64,000 bases of DNA from Mangrovibacterium diazotrophicum (GTDB lineage Bacteria > Bacteroidota > Bacteroidia > Bacteroidales > Prolixibacteraceae), in contig NZ_RAPN01000002.1 in NCBI RefSeq assembly GCF_003610535.1, positions 425,077 to 489,076 on the forward strand. Direction: 5' to 3'. The translations under genes were made by a program, and so were the position numbers. The notes beneath the pieces were generated by a model. That model worked only from the letters and a program-made list of their open reading frames with translations. It did no database searches and was not told the DNA's origin. Below are positions 18,514 to 27,427 of this stretch, in pieces (position 1 is the stretch's first letter; the number at the start of each line of letters is the position of its first letter).

Positions 18514-19560
18514 ATGAAAATAACCAGTAAAGCATTCGGAAAAACCAAAGACGGCCAGGATGTTACTCTCTTCACCCTGGAAAATGACAATCAAGTAACA
18601 ATCAATATCAGCAATTACGGCGGCTTAATTACGTCGATTTACGCGCCGGACAAGGATGGTAACATCGCCAACATTGTCTGCGGATTCGACAAATTAGACG
18701 ACTACCTGAGTGAAGCCTACCTGGGCAGCTATCCTTATTTCGGCTGTATCATCGGACGCTTCGGCAACCGTATCGCTAATGGGAAATACACAGTTGAGGG
18801 TGTTGAGTACACCGGCGCGATTAACAACGGCCCCAACCACCTGCACGGAGGTTTGATTGGCTTCGACCGCAAAGTATGGGATGCCGAAATCGTGGAAATT
18901 CCGGGAAAAATTGGTGTAAAAATAAGCTACTTAAGTGCCGACGGCGAAGAAGGCTATCCGGGTAATCTGAAAGTGAGCTGCACCTACACGCTCGACAACG
19001 AAAACAAACTGGAATTGGCTTACGAAGCTGAAACAGACAAAACAACGATCGTCAATTTGACCAACCACAGCTATTTCAACCTGACAGCAGGTAAAGAGAA
19101 TGTGCTGAATCACAGTTTGGAATTGGCAGCGCCGAAATATACAGAGGCCGTTGAAATGATTCCTACCGGAAATATTGTTTCGGTTGAAGGAACGGTTTTC
19201 GATTTCATCAAAACCAAAAAACTGGGTAAAGACATTGCCGGTTTGGCTGATGGCTACGACCTGAACTACGTTTTGGATAACGATGAAGGCAAGCTGGTTT
19301 ATGCAGGTTGTTTATCGGAAGACGCATCGGGCCGCACCGTAAAAGTATACACCACCCAACCTGGTATTCAATTGTACACTGGTTACTGGATTCCGGAGTT
19401 GACTATCGATGGCGTGAAGAAATTCGGCAGCTACTCGGGTGTCGCGCTGGAAACGCAACACTATCCGGATTCTCCAAATCATGCCAATTTCCCAACGACA
19501 GAGTTAAAACCGGGTGAGAAATTAACCGAAAATACAATTTACCAGTTCGGAACTTTATAA
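18514..19560 (+). CDS. galM: Aldose 1-epimerase (mutarotase)
   Basis: GalM interconverts the alpha and beta anomers of galactose or glucose. The 348-residue protein shows family landmarks: GRFGNRIANGKY near residue 88, NGPNHLHGG with a catalytic histidine, and NLTNHSYFNL with the second. A C-terminal GVALETQHYPDSPN carries the catalytic glutamate. There is no signal peptide, so it acts in the cytosol. It is transcribed away from the GntR-type regulator and shares its operator. Confidence 0.96.
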   Translation: MKITSKAFGKTKDGQDVTLFTLENDNQVTINISNYGGLITSIYAPDKDGNIANIVCGFDKLDDYLSEAYLGSYPYFGCIIGRFGNRIANGKYTVEGVEYTGAINNGPNHLHGGLIGFDRKVWDAEIVEIPGKIGVKISYLSADGEEGYPGNLKVSCTYTLDNENKLELAYEAETDKTTIVNLTNHSYFNLTAGKENVLNHSLELAAPKYTEAVEMIPTGNIVSVEGTVFDFIKTKKLGKDIAGLADGYDLNYVLDNDEGKLVYAGCLSEDASGRTVKVYTTQPGIQLYTGYWIPELTIDGVKKFGSYSGVALETQHYPDSPNHANFPTTELKPGEKLTENTIYQFGTL

Positions 19561-19584
19561 CGATAGAACATCATATTTCAATGT

Positions 19585-19610
19585 AAAAGAGGCTTAACAG
19601 GCCTCTTTTT
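19585..19610 (+). terminator. Intrinsic terminator after galM
   Basis: A 9-bp stem AAAAGAGGC/GCCTCTTTT runs into a tract of six T residues, 25 bp after the galM stop codon. Confidence 0.85.
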
Positions 19611-19652
19611 TGTGCTACGTAACAGAGATCGCAGGGTATTGGCTAAAATTTT

Positions 19653-19660
19653 TATTTTTG
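19653..19660 (+). promoter_or_regulatory. Candidate -7 element of the acyl-CoA ligase gene
   Basis: TATTTTTG matches TAnnTTTG, 28 bp before the ATG. No well-spaced TTG is seen upstream. Confidence 0.5.
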
Positions 19661-19688
19661 CTGCCGACTTATCCAAACGCATGATCCG

Positions 19689-21596
19689 ATGAAAACTATC
19701 GTAGAATTATTTGAAACCAGCGTCGCCAAATACCCTAACAACGTTTATTTGTGGGAAAAGAAAGGCAGCGAATTTGCTGGACTGACTTATAAAGAAACCC
19801 ACCTAAAGGTATTGCAATTTGCAGCAGGCCTAATTGATTTGGGAGTAAAAAAAGGAGACCGAATTGGCTTGATTTCCGAAGGCCGCAACCAGTGGATCAT
19901 CAGCGAGCTGGGTATTTTGTACGCCGGAGCGATCAATGTTCCGCTATCGGTAAAGCTGGATGCAAAAACCGAGATCAAATTCAGGCTGCAGCATTCAGGC
20001 TGTCGGTTCGTTGTGGTATCGGCGGGGCAAGCACCCAAGATTGAAGAAATCCGGAAAGAGCTGCCTCAACTCGAAGGAGTTATTCACCTGGATGAAAAAG
20101 AGGAACCGCTCCCCAACGACATTTATTTCTGCGACCTGATGCAGCAAGGCAAAACGTTATTGCACAATAACCGCCAGCAGGTTGAGCAATCGTATAAAGC
20201 GATTGAGCCAAACGACCTCGCCAATATTTCCTATACATCGGGAACGACAGCCGACCCGAAAGGGATCATGCTTTCGCACCTGAACTACGCGGCAAACGTG
20301 ATTCAATCGAGCACCCTGATGGACATCACTCCCGACTGGAAAACGCTGGCATTTCTGCCCTGGGACCACGCTTTTGCACACACTGCCTGCCTTTATTGCT
20401 TTATGTATTTTGGGGCAAGTGTGGCATCGCTTGAGGTTGGTTCAACACCAATGGAAACGCTGAAAAACATTCCGAAGAATATTAAAGAAATTAAGCCGCG
20501 CGTGTTGATGAGCGTTCCGGCCATTGCCAAAAACTTCCGGAAAGGTATCGAGTCTAATATTCGGCAAAAAGGGCCGAAAGCGGAAAAGCTTTTCAACCAT
20601 GCCTTGAAAATTGCCTACAAATACAACGGCAACGGGTTCAACCGCGGAAAAGGCACACGTTTCATTTACAAACCGCTGGTGGCTTTGTATGATAAAATCT
20701 TGTTCTCGAAAATCCGTGAAGGATTTGGTGGTGAGTTGAAGTTATTCATTGGTGGCGGCGCTTTGCTCGACATCGAGTTGCAACGTTTCTTCTTCGCGAT
20801 CGGCATTCCGATGTGCCAGGGCTACGGACTGTCTGAAGCAGCCCCGGTGATATCATCCAACGCACTGCATGCCATTAAAATGGGTTCATCCGGACGATTG
20901 GTGAAATACATGGAGCTAAAAATCGTAGATGCCGATGGCAAGGAAATGCCAACCGGAGAGAAAGGCGAAATCATCGTTAAGGGTGACAATGTGATGCTTG
21001 GATACTGGCAAAACCCGACTGCTACAGCCGATACGCTGCGCGATGGCTGGCTGCACACCGGCGACATGGGCTACCTGGACAAAGATGGATTTTTGTATGT
21101 GCTGGGCCGCTTTAAAAGCTTGCTGATTGGTCATGATGGTGAAAAATACAGCCCTGAAGGCATCGAAGAAGCCATTGTTGAGCAATCGCCGTTGATTGAG
21201 CAGTGCATGCTTCACAATAACCAGGATCCTTACACCTGCGGAATGATCGTTCCGAACATTGCAGCAATCAACCGGGAATTAAGTGGTAAAGGAATTAAAG
21301 CGGGAACCGATGAGGCAGTCGACGAAGCTTTGCGACTGATCCAAGCAGAGGTGGATAAATATAAAAAGGGTGGTGAGTTTGCGAACTCGTTTCCAGAACG
21401 CTGGCTGCCGGCAACAATTGCTGTTTTGCCCGAGGCATTTACCGAACAAAATCATTTGTTGAACTCAACGATGAAAATGGTACGGGGAAAAATCAATGAG
21501 CGATTTGCCGATGAACTTGCTTTTCTTTACACTGCCGAGGCAAAAAATATTGTGAACGAGCAAAACCGGCAAGCGATGAAACAGTGGTTTGACTAA
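19689..21596 (+). CDS. AMP-binding long-chain fatty acid-CoA ligase
   Basis: The 635-residue ANL-superfamily enzyme activates a fatty acid with ATP and transfers it to CoA. Motifs are the P-loop YTSGTTADPKG (residue ~181), the adenine-binding GYGLSEAAPV (~378), the hinge-region DGWLHTGDMGYLDKDGFLYVLGR (~450) and a catalytic lysine region near the end. Its length and N-terminal shape fit the FAA1/FadD-like long-chain group of Bacteroidota. It is a single gene between terminators, with no beta-oxidation partners nearby. The fatty acid specificity is unknown. Confidence 0.9.
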   Translation: MKTIVELFETSVAKYPNNVYLWEKKGSEFAGLTYKETHLKVLQFAAGLIDLGVKKGDRIGLISEGRNQWIISELGILYAGAINVPLSVKLDAKTEIKFRLQHSGCRFVVVSAGQAPKIEEIRKELPQLEGVIHLDEKEEPLPNDIYFCDLMQQGKTLLHNNRQQVEQSYKAIEPNDLANISYTSGTTADPKGIMLSHLNYAANVIQSSTLMDITPDWKTLAFLPWDHAFAHTACLYCFMYFGASVASLEVGSTPMETLKNIPKNIKEIKPRVLMSVPAIAKNFRKGIESNIRQKGPKAEKLFNHALKIAYKYNGNGFNRGKGTRFIYKPLVALYDKILFSKIREGFGGELKLFIGGGALLDIELQRFFFAIGIPMCQGYGLSEAAPVISSNALHAIKMGSSGRLVKYMELKIVDADGKEMPTGEKGEIIVKGDNVMLGYWQNPTATADTLRDGWLHTGDMGYLDKDGFLYVLGRFKSLLIGHDGEKYSPEGIEEAIVEQSPLIEQCMLHNNQDPYTCGMIVPNIAAINRELSGKGIKAGTDEAVDEALRLIQAEVDKYKKGGEFANSFPERWLPATIAVLPEAFTEQNHLLNSTMKMVRGKINERFADELAFLYTAEAKNIVNEQNRQAMKQWFD

Positions 21597-21623
21597 TAAA
21601 TCTCTTAGTATATAGAAATCAGG

Positions 21624-21658
21624 GAAAGGTGGGAAAGCAATTGCTTTTCTGCCTTTTC
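21624..21658 (+). terminator. Probable terminator after the acyl-CoA ligase
   Basis: A 14-bp perfect palindrome AAAGCAATTGCTTT sits inside a longer imperfect stem (GAAAGG paired with CCTTTTC). A short T-rich tract follows. Confidence 0.5.
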
Positions 21659-21747
21659 TACTTTAAAAGGCAACTTTAGTCCAAAAAAAATGACTCTGTT
21701 CGAGTCGGTTAATAACTTGGCTGAGGTACAATCCCCCACGCCCGCTT

Positions 21748-21786
21748 AATTTGAAACAACAAGCAAAAGTGCTTTTGTTTCAAATT
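21748..21786. terminator. Hairpin between convergent genes
   Basis: A 12-bp perfect outer stem AATTTGAAACAA/TTGTTTCAAATT encloses an AAGCA/TGCTT inner stem. It lies 22 bp after the 3' end of the minus-strand HAD gene and probably ends that transcript, perhaps in both directions. Confidence 0.6.
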
Positions 21787-21807
21787 TTCAATTCTGTTTT
21801 TTGCGCA

Positions 21808-22305
21808 CTAGCACGCTTCACTTTGCGGCAAGTCCCGCGCAATGGTTCTGGTCAGGTAAGGTTTTACCAGGTCTTTGGTCAAACCGTTCGTCACTAAAAC
21901 CGATTCAATACCAATAGAGCGAATATCTTCGACATTCCGGTACTCATCATCAAAGAATACAATATCATTCTTTGCTACTTTCAATTCTTTCATGATACGG
22001 TCAAAATGAGTCAATTTCGAACCAGGATAGATTTCACGGGCATCAAAGAAATGATCAATTTCAAACATGTGTAACAACTGTTTGGCAATTGTAGGCGCAT
22101 TGGTCCGCGATGCAATCGCAATCATGTGACCTTCTGCTTTCAGTTCCGATAAAATTTCTTTTACCTCCGGATACAGGTAAATCCATCTGTTTTCCTGATC
22201 CTTTAATTTACCTTCTTTCCATGCAAAAGGTGGATGGGTGCTGTCGCACCAGGTACCACCTGCATTCCAGATTGTAAAGTCCAAATCAAATACAAATAGT
22301 TTCAT
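21808..22305 (-). CDS. HAD-family phosphatase, magnesium-dependent phosphatase-1 (MDP-1) type
   Basis: The 165-residue HAD protein starts with the nucleophile motif FDLDFTIW (DxDxT), followed by IASRTNAP (motif II), a lysine in GSKLTHF, and FFDDEYRN (motif IV). The short cap and overall length match MDP-1-like enzymes of HAD subclass III. Those act on small phosphorylated molecules such as sugar phosphates or protein phosphotyrosine. The physiological substrate is unknown. It is a single gene, convergent with the acyl-CoA ligase. Confidence 0.85.
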   Translation of the reverse strand: MKLFVFDLDFTIWNAGGTWCDSTHPPFAWKEGKLKDQENRWIYLYPEVKEILSELKAEGHMIAIASRTNAPTIAKQLLHMFEIDHFFDAREIYPGSKLTHFDRIMKELKVAKNDIVFFDDEYRNVEDIRSIGIESVLVTNGLTKDLVKPYLTRTIARDLPQSEAC

Positions 22306-22508
22306 AATCTTTAAATTTATTCATTGCAAAAATGGCTATCAGGCGCCAACCTCAGCATTCCTTCGTTCAACCATTTTATACCAATAAAGCAATTATTTGA
22401 ATAATGTTTACAGGACACAAGTCATATCCGGCGGAATTAGCTATTACTTCATGTTCCGTTAATAAAAAAGAAATAATACCACCAAAATGTAATATTCGCT
22501 TAAAACGT
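22306..22508. other. Gene-free stretch
   Basis: No reading frame or clear regulatory motif is seen between the HAD gene start and the exuT terminator. It presumably holds the HAD gene promoter. Confidence 0.35.
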
Positions 22509-22539
22509 AAAAAGGGCAGCCGTAACGACTACCCTTTTA
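22509..22539 (-). terminator. Intrinsic terminator after exuT
   Basis: A stem AAAAGGG/CCCTTTT, extended past one mismatch by AG/CT, is followed by a U-tract on the minus strand. It ends the exuT transcript. Confidence 0.75.
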
Positions 22540-22602
22540 CTATTCATTATTAAACTTTGAAAGCTTTACTAAAAAGCCCTTCAAAATGTCAAAGACTTCT
22601 AA

Positions 22603-24066
22603 TTACACCAAATCGGTAATTGGTTTGTATTTCGGCACCAGGCTCTTCATAACAACCCAACCAATCAGGTAAGCCACCGCACATACTCCGAAGATGATGA
22701 AATACCCGGCTTCGATACCTTTGTATCCCAGGAAATTCATATTTGTCAAACGGGCATGGTCGAAGAGGATACCAGAACTCAGGTTGATAACAACTGATCC
22801 TGCACCACCGGCCAATCCACCAATACCGGTAACGGTTGCAACAGCTGCTTTCGGGAACATATCACTTACAGTAGTGAAGATGTTTGCTGACCATGCCTGG
22901 TGAGCAGCACCAGCGATACCGATAATGATTACCGGGAACCAATAGGTCAAGTGTCCGAGCGGTTGTGCAAACACGGCCAACAGCGGGAAGAAAGCAAAAA
23001 TCAACATCGCTTTCATACGACCTGCATAGGGGTGCATTCCTTTACTGTCAACAAAGTAAGTTGGTAACCAACCACCAATAATTGAAAGAAGCGTGATAGC
23101 GTACAACACGAACAGAGCTAACTGAGCTGCCGGATCTGATGATTCCATTCCGTAAACCGAGCTCAAATAAGCCGGAGTCCAGAACAGGTAGAACCACCAA
23201 ACACCATCGGTCATAAATTTACCAAAAGCGAACGCCCATGTTTGTTTATATTTAAACAATTTAGCCATGCTCATTTTCTTTCCTCTGGCTGCCATTTCCT
23301 CATCACTTTTTGCTGCGTTCTCATCGTGATCCTGTCCAATGTAATCCAACTCAGCTTTATTCACTTTAGGGTTTTTGTCCGGCTTCATATAACCAAACTG
23401 CCACCAGCCCATCCACAGGAACCCAAGAGCGCCAATCAGGATAAAAGCGGCTTCCCATCCAAAGTGTTTCGCTAGCAACGGAATCGTAACCGGAGCTGCC
23501 AACGCACCGACCGTCGCTCCTGCGTTGAAGATCGAGGTTGCATAAGCACGGTCTTTTTTCGGGAAATATTCAGCAGTGGTTTTAATAGCTGCAGGGAAGT
23601 TACCGGCCTCACCGATCGCCAATACCAGACGCGCAAAAATGAACAATACAACGCTCACATTCAGTACGCGAGCAACATCTTGCACCTGAGCGATATGGTG
23701 TCTGGCTTGTTCAAAGCCAACGAACCAATGCCCGGTAAGAATACCAGAAGTTGCAATACCGCAAAAAGCATGCAGTACAGCACCAATTGACCAAATTGCA
23801 ATGGCCCACATATATCCTTTTTTCGTATCCAACCAGTCGACAAAACGACCGGCAAATAGAAGGCTTACGGCATAAAAAGCGGAGAACCATGCGGTGATTA
23901 TACCATAATCGGTGTCAGTCCAGTGGAATTCCGGAGCGATAAAATCTTTCCAGGTTAGTGAAAGCACCTGACGGTCGAGGTAGTTTACGGTTGTTGCCAT
24001 AAACAACATCGCCACAATCGTCCATCGGTACTTGGACATTTTCTCTGTAACTTGATTAATAGACAT
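22603..24066 (-). CDS. exuT: Hexuronate transporter, MFS anion:cation symporter type
   Basis: The 487-residue membrane protein resembles ExuT/GudP-type MFS carriers of hexuronates and aldonates: KYRWTIVAMLFMATTVNYLDRQVLSLTW at helix 1, and an EAGNFPAAIKTTAEYFPKKDRAYATSIFNAG segment at helices 4-5. The ATG at 24066 is used because the longer frame start at 24129 would run into the preceding aldolase gene. It is the last gene after kdgK and eda. The import substrate could be glucuronate, galacturonate or KDG; context supports a uronate. Confidence 0.88.
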   Translation of the reverse strand: MSINQVTEKMSKYRWTIVAMLFMATTVNYLDRQVLSLTWKDFIAPEFHWTDTDYGIITAWFSAFYAVSLLFAGRFVDWLDTKKGYMWAIAIWSIGAVLHAFCGIATSGILTGHWFVGFEQARHHIAQVQDVARVLNVSVVLFIFARLVLAIGEAGNFPAAIKTTAEYFPKKDRAYATSIFNAGATVGALAAPVTIPLLAKHFGWEAAFILIGALGFLWMGWWQFGYMKPDKNPKVNKAELDYIGQDHDENAAKSDEEMAARGKKMSMAKLFKYKQTWAFAFGKFMTDGVWWFYLFWTPAYLSSVYGMESSDPAAQLALFVLYAITLLSIIGGWLPTYFVDSKGMHPYAGRMKAMLIFAFFPLLAVFAQPLGHLTYWFPVIIIGIAGAAHQAWSANIFTTVSDMFPKAAVATVTGIGGLAGGAGSVVINLSSGILFDHARLTNMNFLGYKGIEAGYFIIFGVCAVAYLIGWVVMKSLVPKYKPITDLV

Positions 24067-24109
24067 AGTAAATTTATTTATTAGGTTTAATTGTTTATTG
24101 GATCGAAAA

Positions 24110-24778
24110 TTAGCGAAGCTTTGCCGCAATCGCTAATGCTTCAGCACATTTATTGGTAATAAATGCCCAATCTTTTTTCGCCAATACGTCTGCAGGGAAT
24201 AATTGAGATCCCATACCAACGCAATGTACACCTGCTTTGAACCATCCGCTCATGTTTGCTTCGTCCGGAGAAACACCACCGGTAGGCATAATGCATGCGT
24301 AAGGCATCGGTCCTTTTACTGCTTTCACGAAATCAGGTCCGCCAACAGAAGAACCAGGGAATACTTTCACAACTTCGCAACCCAATTCGTGTGCACGAAC
24401 AACTTCGGTAACTGAACCGCAACCAGGGCTCCAAGCCACTTTGCGTTTGTTACAGATACGAGCCATTTCTTCGTCAACGATTGGTGCTACGATGAAGTCG
24501 GCACCCAACTGGATGTAAAGTGCAGTTGTTGGTCCGTCGATGATTGAACCAACACCCATCATCATTTCCGGGCATTCAACAGCAGTCCATTTCACTAAAG
24601 CAGTAAATACTTCGTGTGCAAAATCACCACGGTTGGTGAATTCGAAAACACGAATACCGCCATCATAACAGGCTTTTACTACTGATTTACAAACTTCAAT
24701 ATCTTTATGGTAGAACACTGGAACAACGCCAGTTTCTTTCATTTTAATTGCTACTTCAATTCTGGAAAAACGAGCCAT
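24110..24778 (-). CDS. eda: KDPG/KHG aldolase
   Basis: The 222-residue class I aldolase cleaves 2-keto-3-deoxy-6-phosphogluconate into pyruvate and glyceraldehyde-3-phosphate. Visible landmarks are VPVFYHKDIEV at the N terminus, the GVGSI substrate loop, and the DFIVAP / SPGCGSVTEV / VKVFPGSSVGGPDFVKAV series. The Schiff-base lysine is in VKVFPG, and MPTGGVSP follows. It sits after kdgK with a strong terminator hairpin in the 80-bp gap, so its level may be below that of kdgK or it may have its own promoter. Confidence 0.94.
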   Translation of the reverse strand: MARFSRIEVAIKMKETGVVPVFYHKDIEVCKSVVKACYDGGIRVFEFTNRGDFAHEVFTALVKWTAVECPEMMMGVGSIIDGPTTALYIQLGADFIVAPIVDEEMARICNKRKVAWSPGCGSVTEVVRAHELGCEVVKVFPGSSVGGPDFVKAVKGPMPYACIMPTGGVSPDEANMSGWFKAGVHCVGMGSQLFPADVLAKKDWAFITNKCAEALAIAAKLR

Positions 24779-24822
24779 AACTAATGCTTAAAAAATAATT
24801 AAAAACTATATGTATAAAAACT

Positions 24823-24851
24823 CAAAAAACCCCCTCCTCACGGAGGGGGTT
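24823..24851 (-). terminator. Strong terminator hairpin between kdgK and eda
   Basis: A perfect 10-bp stem AACCCCCTCC/GGAGGGGGTT with a 4-base loop is followed by a U-tract on the minus strand. It has the full features of an intrinsic terminator, only 8 bp after the kdgK stop codon. Confidence 0.85.
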
Positions 24852-24858
24852 GATAAAT

Positions 24859-25896
24859 CTATCGGGATACACGCCCTGAAGCGTCTCCACCCATTAATTT
24901 TTCAACTTCTGCCACAGTCACACGGTTGTAGTCACCGTAGATTGTATGTTTCAGACATGAAGCGGCTACAGCAAAGTTCAATGCTTTTTGATCGTCTTCG
25001 GTGTAAGTTAACAAACCGTAGATCAAACCACCCATGAAAGAGTCACCACCACCTACACGGTCAACGATGTGTGTAATTTGGTATTGTGGAGATTCATATA
25101 GTTTTTCGCCATCAAAAAGAACACCAGCCCAGCTGTTGTGGTTAGCGTTAACTGATCCACGCAACGTTGTGATTACTTTTTTCACACGCGGGAATTTAGC
25201 CATGATCTTTTTAGATACTGATTCGTAAGCAGCACCTTCAACATGACCACCAGTTACATCAACACCATCAGGGTGGATATCCAAAGCCATTGCAGCGTCT
25301 TCTTCGTTACCTAAAACAATGTCAGTTCCGGCAACCAAAGCAGGCATAATTTCGCCACAAGCTTTACCATATTTCCAAAGGTTTTTGCGGTAGTTCAAGT
25401 CACATGAAACAGTAACTCCCATTTCGTTAGCAACCTGAATCGCTTCCAAACAAGCGTCAGCTGCACTTTGCGAAATAGCAGGAGTAATACCTGTCCAGTG
25501 AAACCATTTTGCATCTTTGAATACTTCTTTCCAGTTTACCATACCCGGCTTAATTTCAGCAATTGCTGAGTGAGCACGGTCGTAAACCACTTTTGAAGCA
25601 CGGCTAACAGCACCTGTTTCGAGGAAGTAGATACCTAAACGGTCGCCACCCCAGATGATGTTGTCTGTACCAACGCCATACTTGCGAACGTCCATGCGGC
25701 AAGCTTCGCCGATGTCGTTTTTAGGCAGACGAGTTACAAAATCAACAGGAATACCATAGTTGGCCAAAGATACCGCTACGTTGGCTTCACCACCACCATA
25801 AGTTGCAGTGAACGTGTCGGTTTGTGCAAAACGCAAATAACCAGGAGTTGCTAAACGCAACATGATTTCTCCAAATGTAACAACTTTCTTATTCAT
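24859..25896 (-). CDS. kdgK: 2-keto-3-deoxygluconate kinase (PfkB family)
   Basis: KdgK phosphorylates KDG to KDPG. The 345-residue PfkB kinase starts with VVTFGEIMLRLATPG, then has YGGGEANVAVSLANYG. The C-terminal anion hole and catalytic base appear in DRVGGGDSFMGGLIYG, and LNYRKNLW and LGNEED motifs are typical of KDG kinases. It is first in the kdgK-eda-exuT set and is preceded by a clear promoter flanked by two LacI-type operators. A diverged paralog at 31033 sits in the plus-strand operon. Confidence 0.93.
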   Translation of the reverse strand: MNKKVVTFGEIMLRLATPGYLRFAQTDTFTATYGGGEANVAVSLANYGIPVDFVTRLPKNDIGEACRMDVRKYGVGTDNIIWGGDRLGIYFLETGAVSRASKVVYDRAHSAIAEIKPGMVNWKEVFKDAKWFHWTGITPAISQSAADACLEAIQVANEMGVTVSCDLNYRKNLWKYGKACGEIMPALVAGTDIVLGNEEDAAMALDIHPDGVDVTGGHVEGAAYESVSKKIMAKFPRVKKVITTLRGSVNANHNSWAGVLFDGEKLYESPQYQITHIVDRVGGGDSFMGGLIYGLLTYTEDDQKALNFAVAASCLKHTIYGDYNRVTVAEVEKLMGGDASGRVSR

Positions 25897-25921
25897 CTTA
25901 TTTCAACATTTAATTTTCTTG

Positions 25922-25935
25922 TGCAATCGATTGCA
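25922..25935. promoter_or_regulatory. LacI-type operator, kdgK promoter, downstream copy
   Basis: TGCAATCGATTGCA is a perfect 14-bp palindrome with the central CG of LacI-family sites. It overlaps the end of the kdgK -7 box and the expected transcription start. Confidence 0.75.
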
Positions 25936-25963
25936 AAGATACAACTCTTTTTGAATCCTCCAA
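25934..25963 (-). promoter_or_regulatory. kdgK promoter
   Basis: TATCTTTG (25934-25941) matches TAnnTTTG on the minus strand, and TTG at 25961-25963 lies 19 bp upstream. A 9-bp inverted repeat (ACAACTCTT/AAGAGTTGT) spans the -7 to -33 region. Confidence 0.75.
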
Positions 25964-25968
25964 GAGTT

Positions 25969-25980
25969 GTGCAATCGATT
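25969..25980. promoter_or_regulatory. LacI-type operator, kdgK promoter, upstream copy
   Basis: GTGCAATCGATT repeats 12 bases of the downstream operator 48 bp away, immediately upstream of the -33 element. Its right half is imperfect. Confidence 0.6.
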
Positions 25981-25998
25981 TCATCTTATTCGGAATGA

Positions 25999-27399
25999 CT
26001 AAAAATTAAAGTATTCCTTCGCGTTGTTGAAACATATATTTTCTACCATATTTCCAAGCAGTTCCATGTCGTACGGAATCTCTCCGTTTTCAACATCGGT
26101 ACCCAAAAGGTCACACAATGTACGACGGAAATATTCGTGACGCGTGTAGGACAAGAAACTACGAGAATCGGTCAACATACCTACGAAACGGCTCAACAAT
26201 CCTAAGTTTGAAAGCGCGTTCATCTGTTTTGTCATACCGTCTTTTTGGTCAAGGAACCACCAGCCCGATCCGTACTGGATTTTTCCAGGAACTGATCCGT
26301 CCTGGAAGTTACCCAACATGGTTGCGTACAATTCGTTGTCGCGTGGGTTCAGATTATACAGAATTGTTTTGGTCAACTTGTTTTCCATATCCAGGCGATC
26401 CAGCAATTTTGCCAATGGCGCAGCAACAGGCACATCGCCAATTGAATCGAAACCGGTATCGGGTCCTAATTTTTTGAACAGACGGGTGTTGTTGTTACGC
26501 TGAGCACCAATGTGGAACTGTTGAGTCCAGCCACGTTTGTGATCCATTACACCAAACTCGTACAACATGCACGACTGGAATTTCAGGATTTCTTCAGCAG
26601 TCAACTTGGCACCACCACGAATTTTCACAAAGATTGCTTCAATTTCTTCAGCGGTGTAGTCCTCTGCAAAAGCGGTGTCCAAACCGTGGTCTGACAGACG
26701 ACAACCGTTTTCGTGGAAGAACTCGTGACGTTTGTCCAAAGCAGCGATCAGGTCACCGAAGGTTTTGATGTCCGTTCCGGCAGCTTTTTCCAACTGAGCC
26801 ATGTAGTCGTTGAAGAAAGCAGGATCAGCAACCATCATCGCTTTATCAGGGCGCCAAGCCGGCAAAACCGCCACTTCGAAACCTGACTCTTTGATTTGCT
26901 TGTGATATTCCAATGTATCAACCGGGTCGTCAGTTGTACAAATGGTGTTCACATTCGCTTTGCGGATCAAGCCACGCACGCTGTACTCCGGAGTATTCAA
27001 CAAACGGTTACATTCGTCGTAAATCTCTTTTGCAGTTGCAGGGCTCAACAGTTTCTCGATACCAAAGAATTTCTTCAATTCCAGGTGTGTCCAGTGGTAC
27101 AATGGGTTTCTCAATGTGTGAGGCACAGTTTCCGCCCATTTTTCAAATTTTTCCCAATCAGTCGCGTCGCCTGTACAAAAGCGTTCGTCAACGCCGTTTG
27201 TACGCATCGCTCTCCACTTGTAGTGGTCGCCATACAACCATACTTCAGTTACCGTGTTGAAGCGACGATCTTCTGCGATATCTTTTGGATTAATATGACA
27301 GTGATAGTCAAAAATCGGCATTTTTGCCGCGTGTTCGTGATACAATTTCTGAGCAACTTCTGTTTTCAGCAGAAAATTCTCATCCATAAACTTTTTCAT
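25999..27399 (-). CDS. uxaC: Glucuronate/galacturonate isomerase
   Basis: UxaC isomerises D-glucuronate to D-fructuronate and D-galacturonate to D-tagaturonate. The 466-residue amidohydrolase-fold protein has the family's FDYHCHINPKDIAED metal site near the N terminus, the YHWTHLELKKFFGI segment, and CTTDDPVDTLEYH. SDHGLD and SRSFLSYTRHEYFRR follow toward the C terminus. It follows uxaE by 28 bp in the same transcript, so both possible ketouronates can be handled together. Confidence 0.96.
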   Translation of the reverse strand: MKKFMDENFLLKTEVAQKLYHEHAAKMPIFDYHCHINPKDIAEDRRFNTVTEVWLYGDHYKWRAMRTNGVDERFCTGDATDWEKFEKWAETVPHTLRNPLYHWTHLELKKFFGIEKLLSPATAKEIYDECNRLLNTPEYSVRGLIRKANVNTICTTDDPVDTLEYHKQIKESGFEVAVLPAWRPDKAMMVADPAFFNDYMAQLEKAAGTDIKTFGDLIAALDKRHEFFHENGCRLSDHGLDTAFAEDYTAEEIEAIFVKIRGGAKLTAEEILKFQSCMLYEFGVMDHKRGWTQQFHIGAQRNNNTRLFKKLGPDTGFDSIGDVPVAAPLAKLLDRLDMENKLTKTILYNLNPRDNELYATMLGNFQDGSVPGKIQYGSGWWFLDQKDGMTKQMNALSNLGLLSRFVGMLTDSRSFLSYTRHEYFRRTLCDLLGTDVENGEIPYDMELLGNMVENICFNNAKEYFNF

Positions 27400-27427
27400 C
27401 TTCCGATCTTTCTTGATTTTTGGTTTT

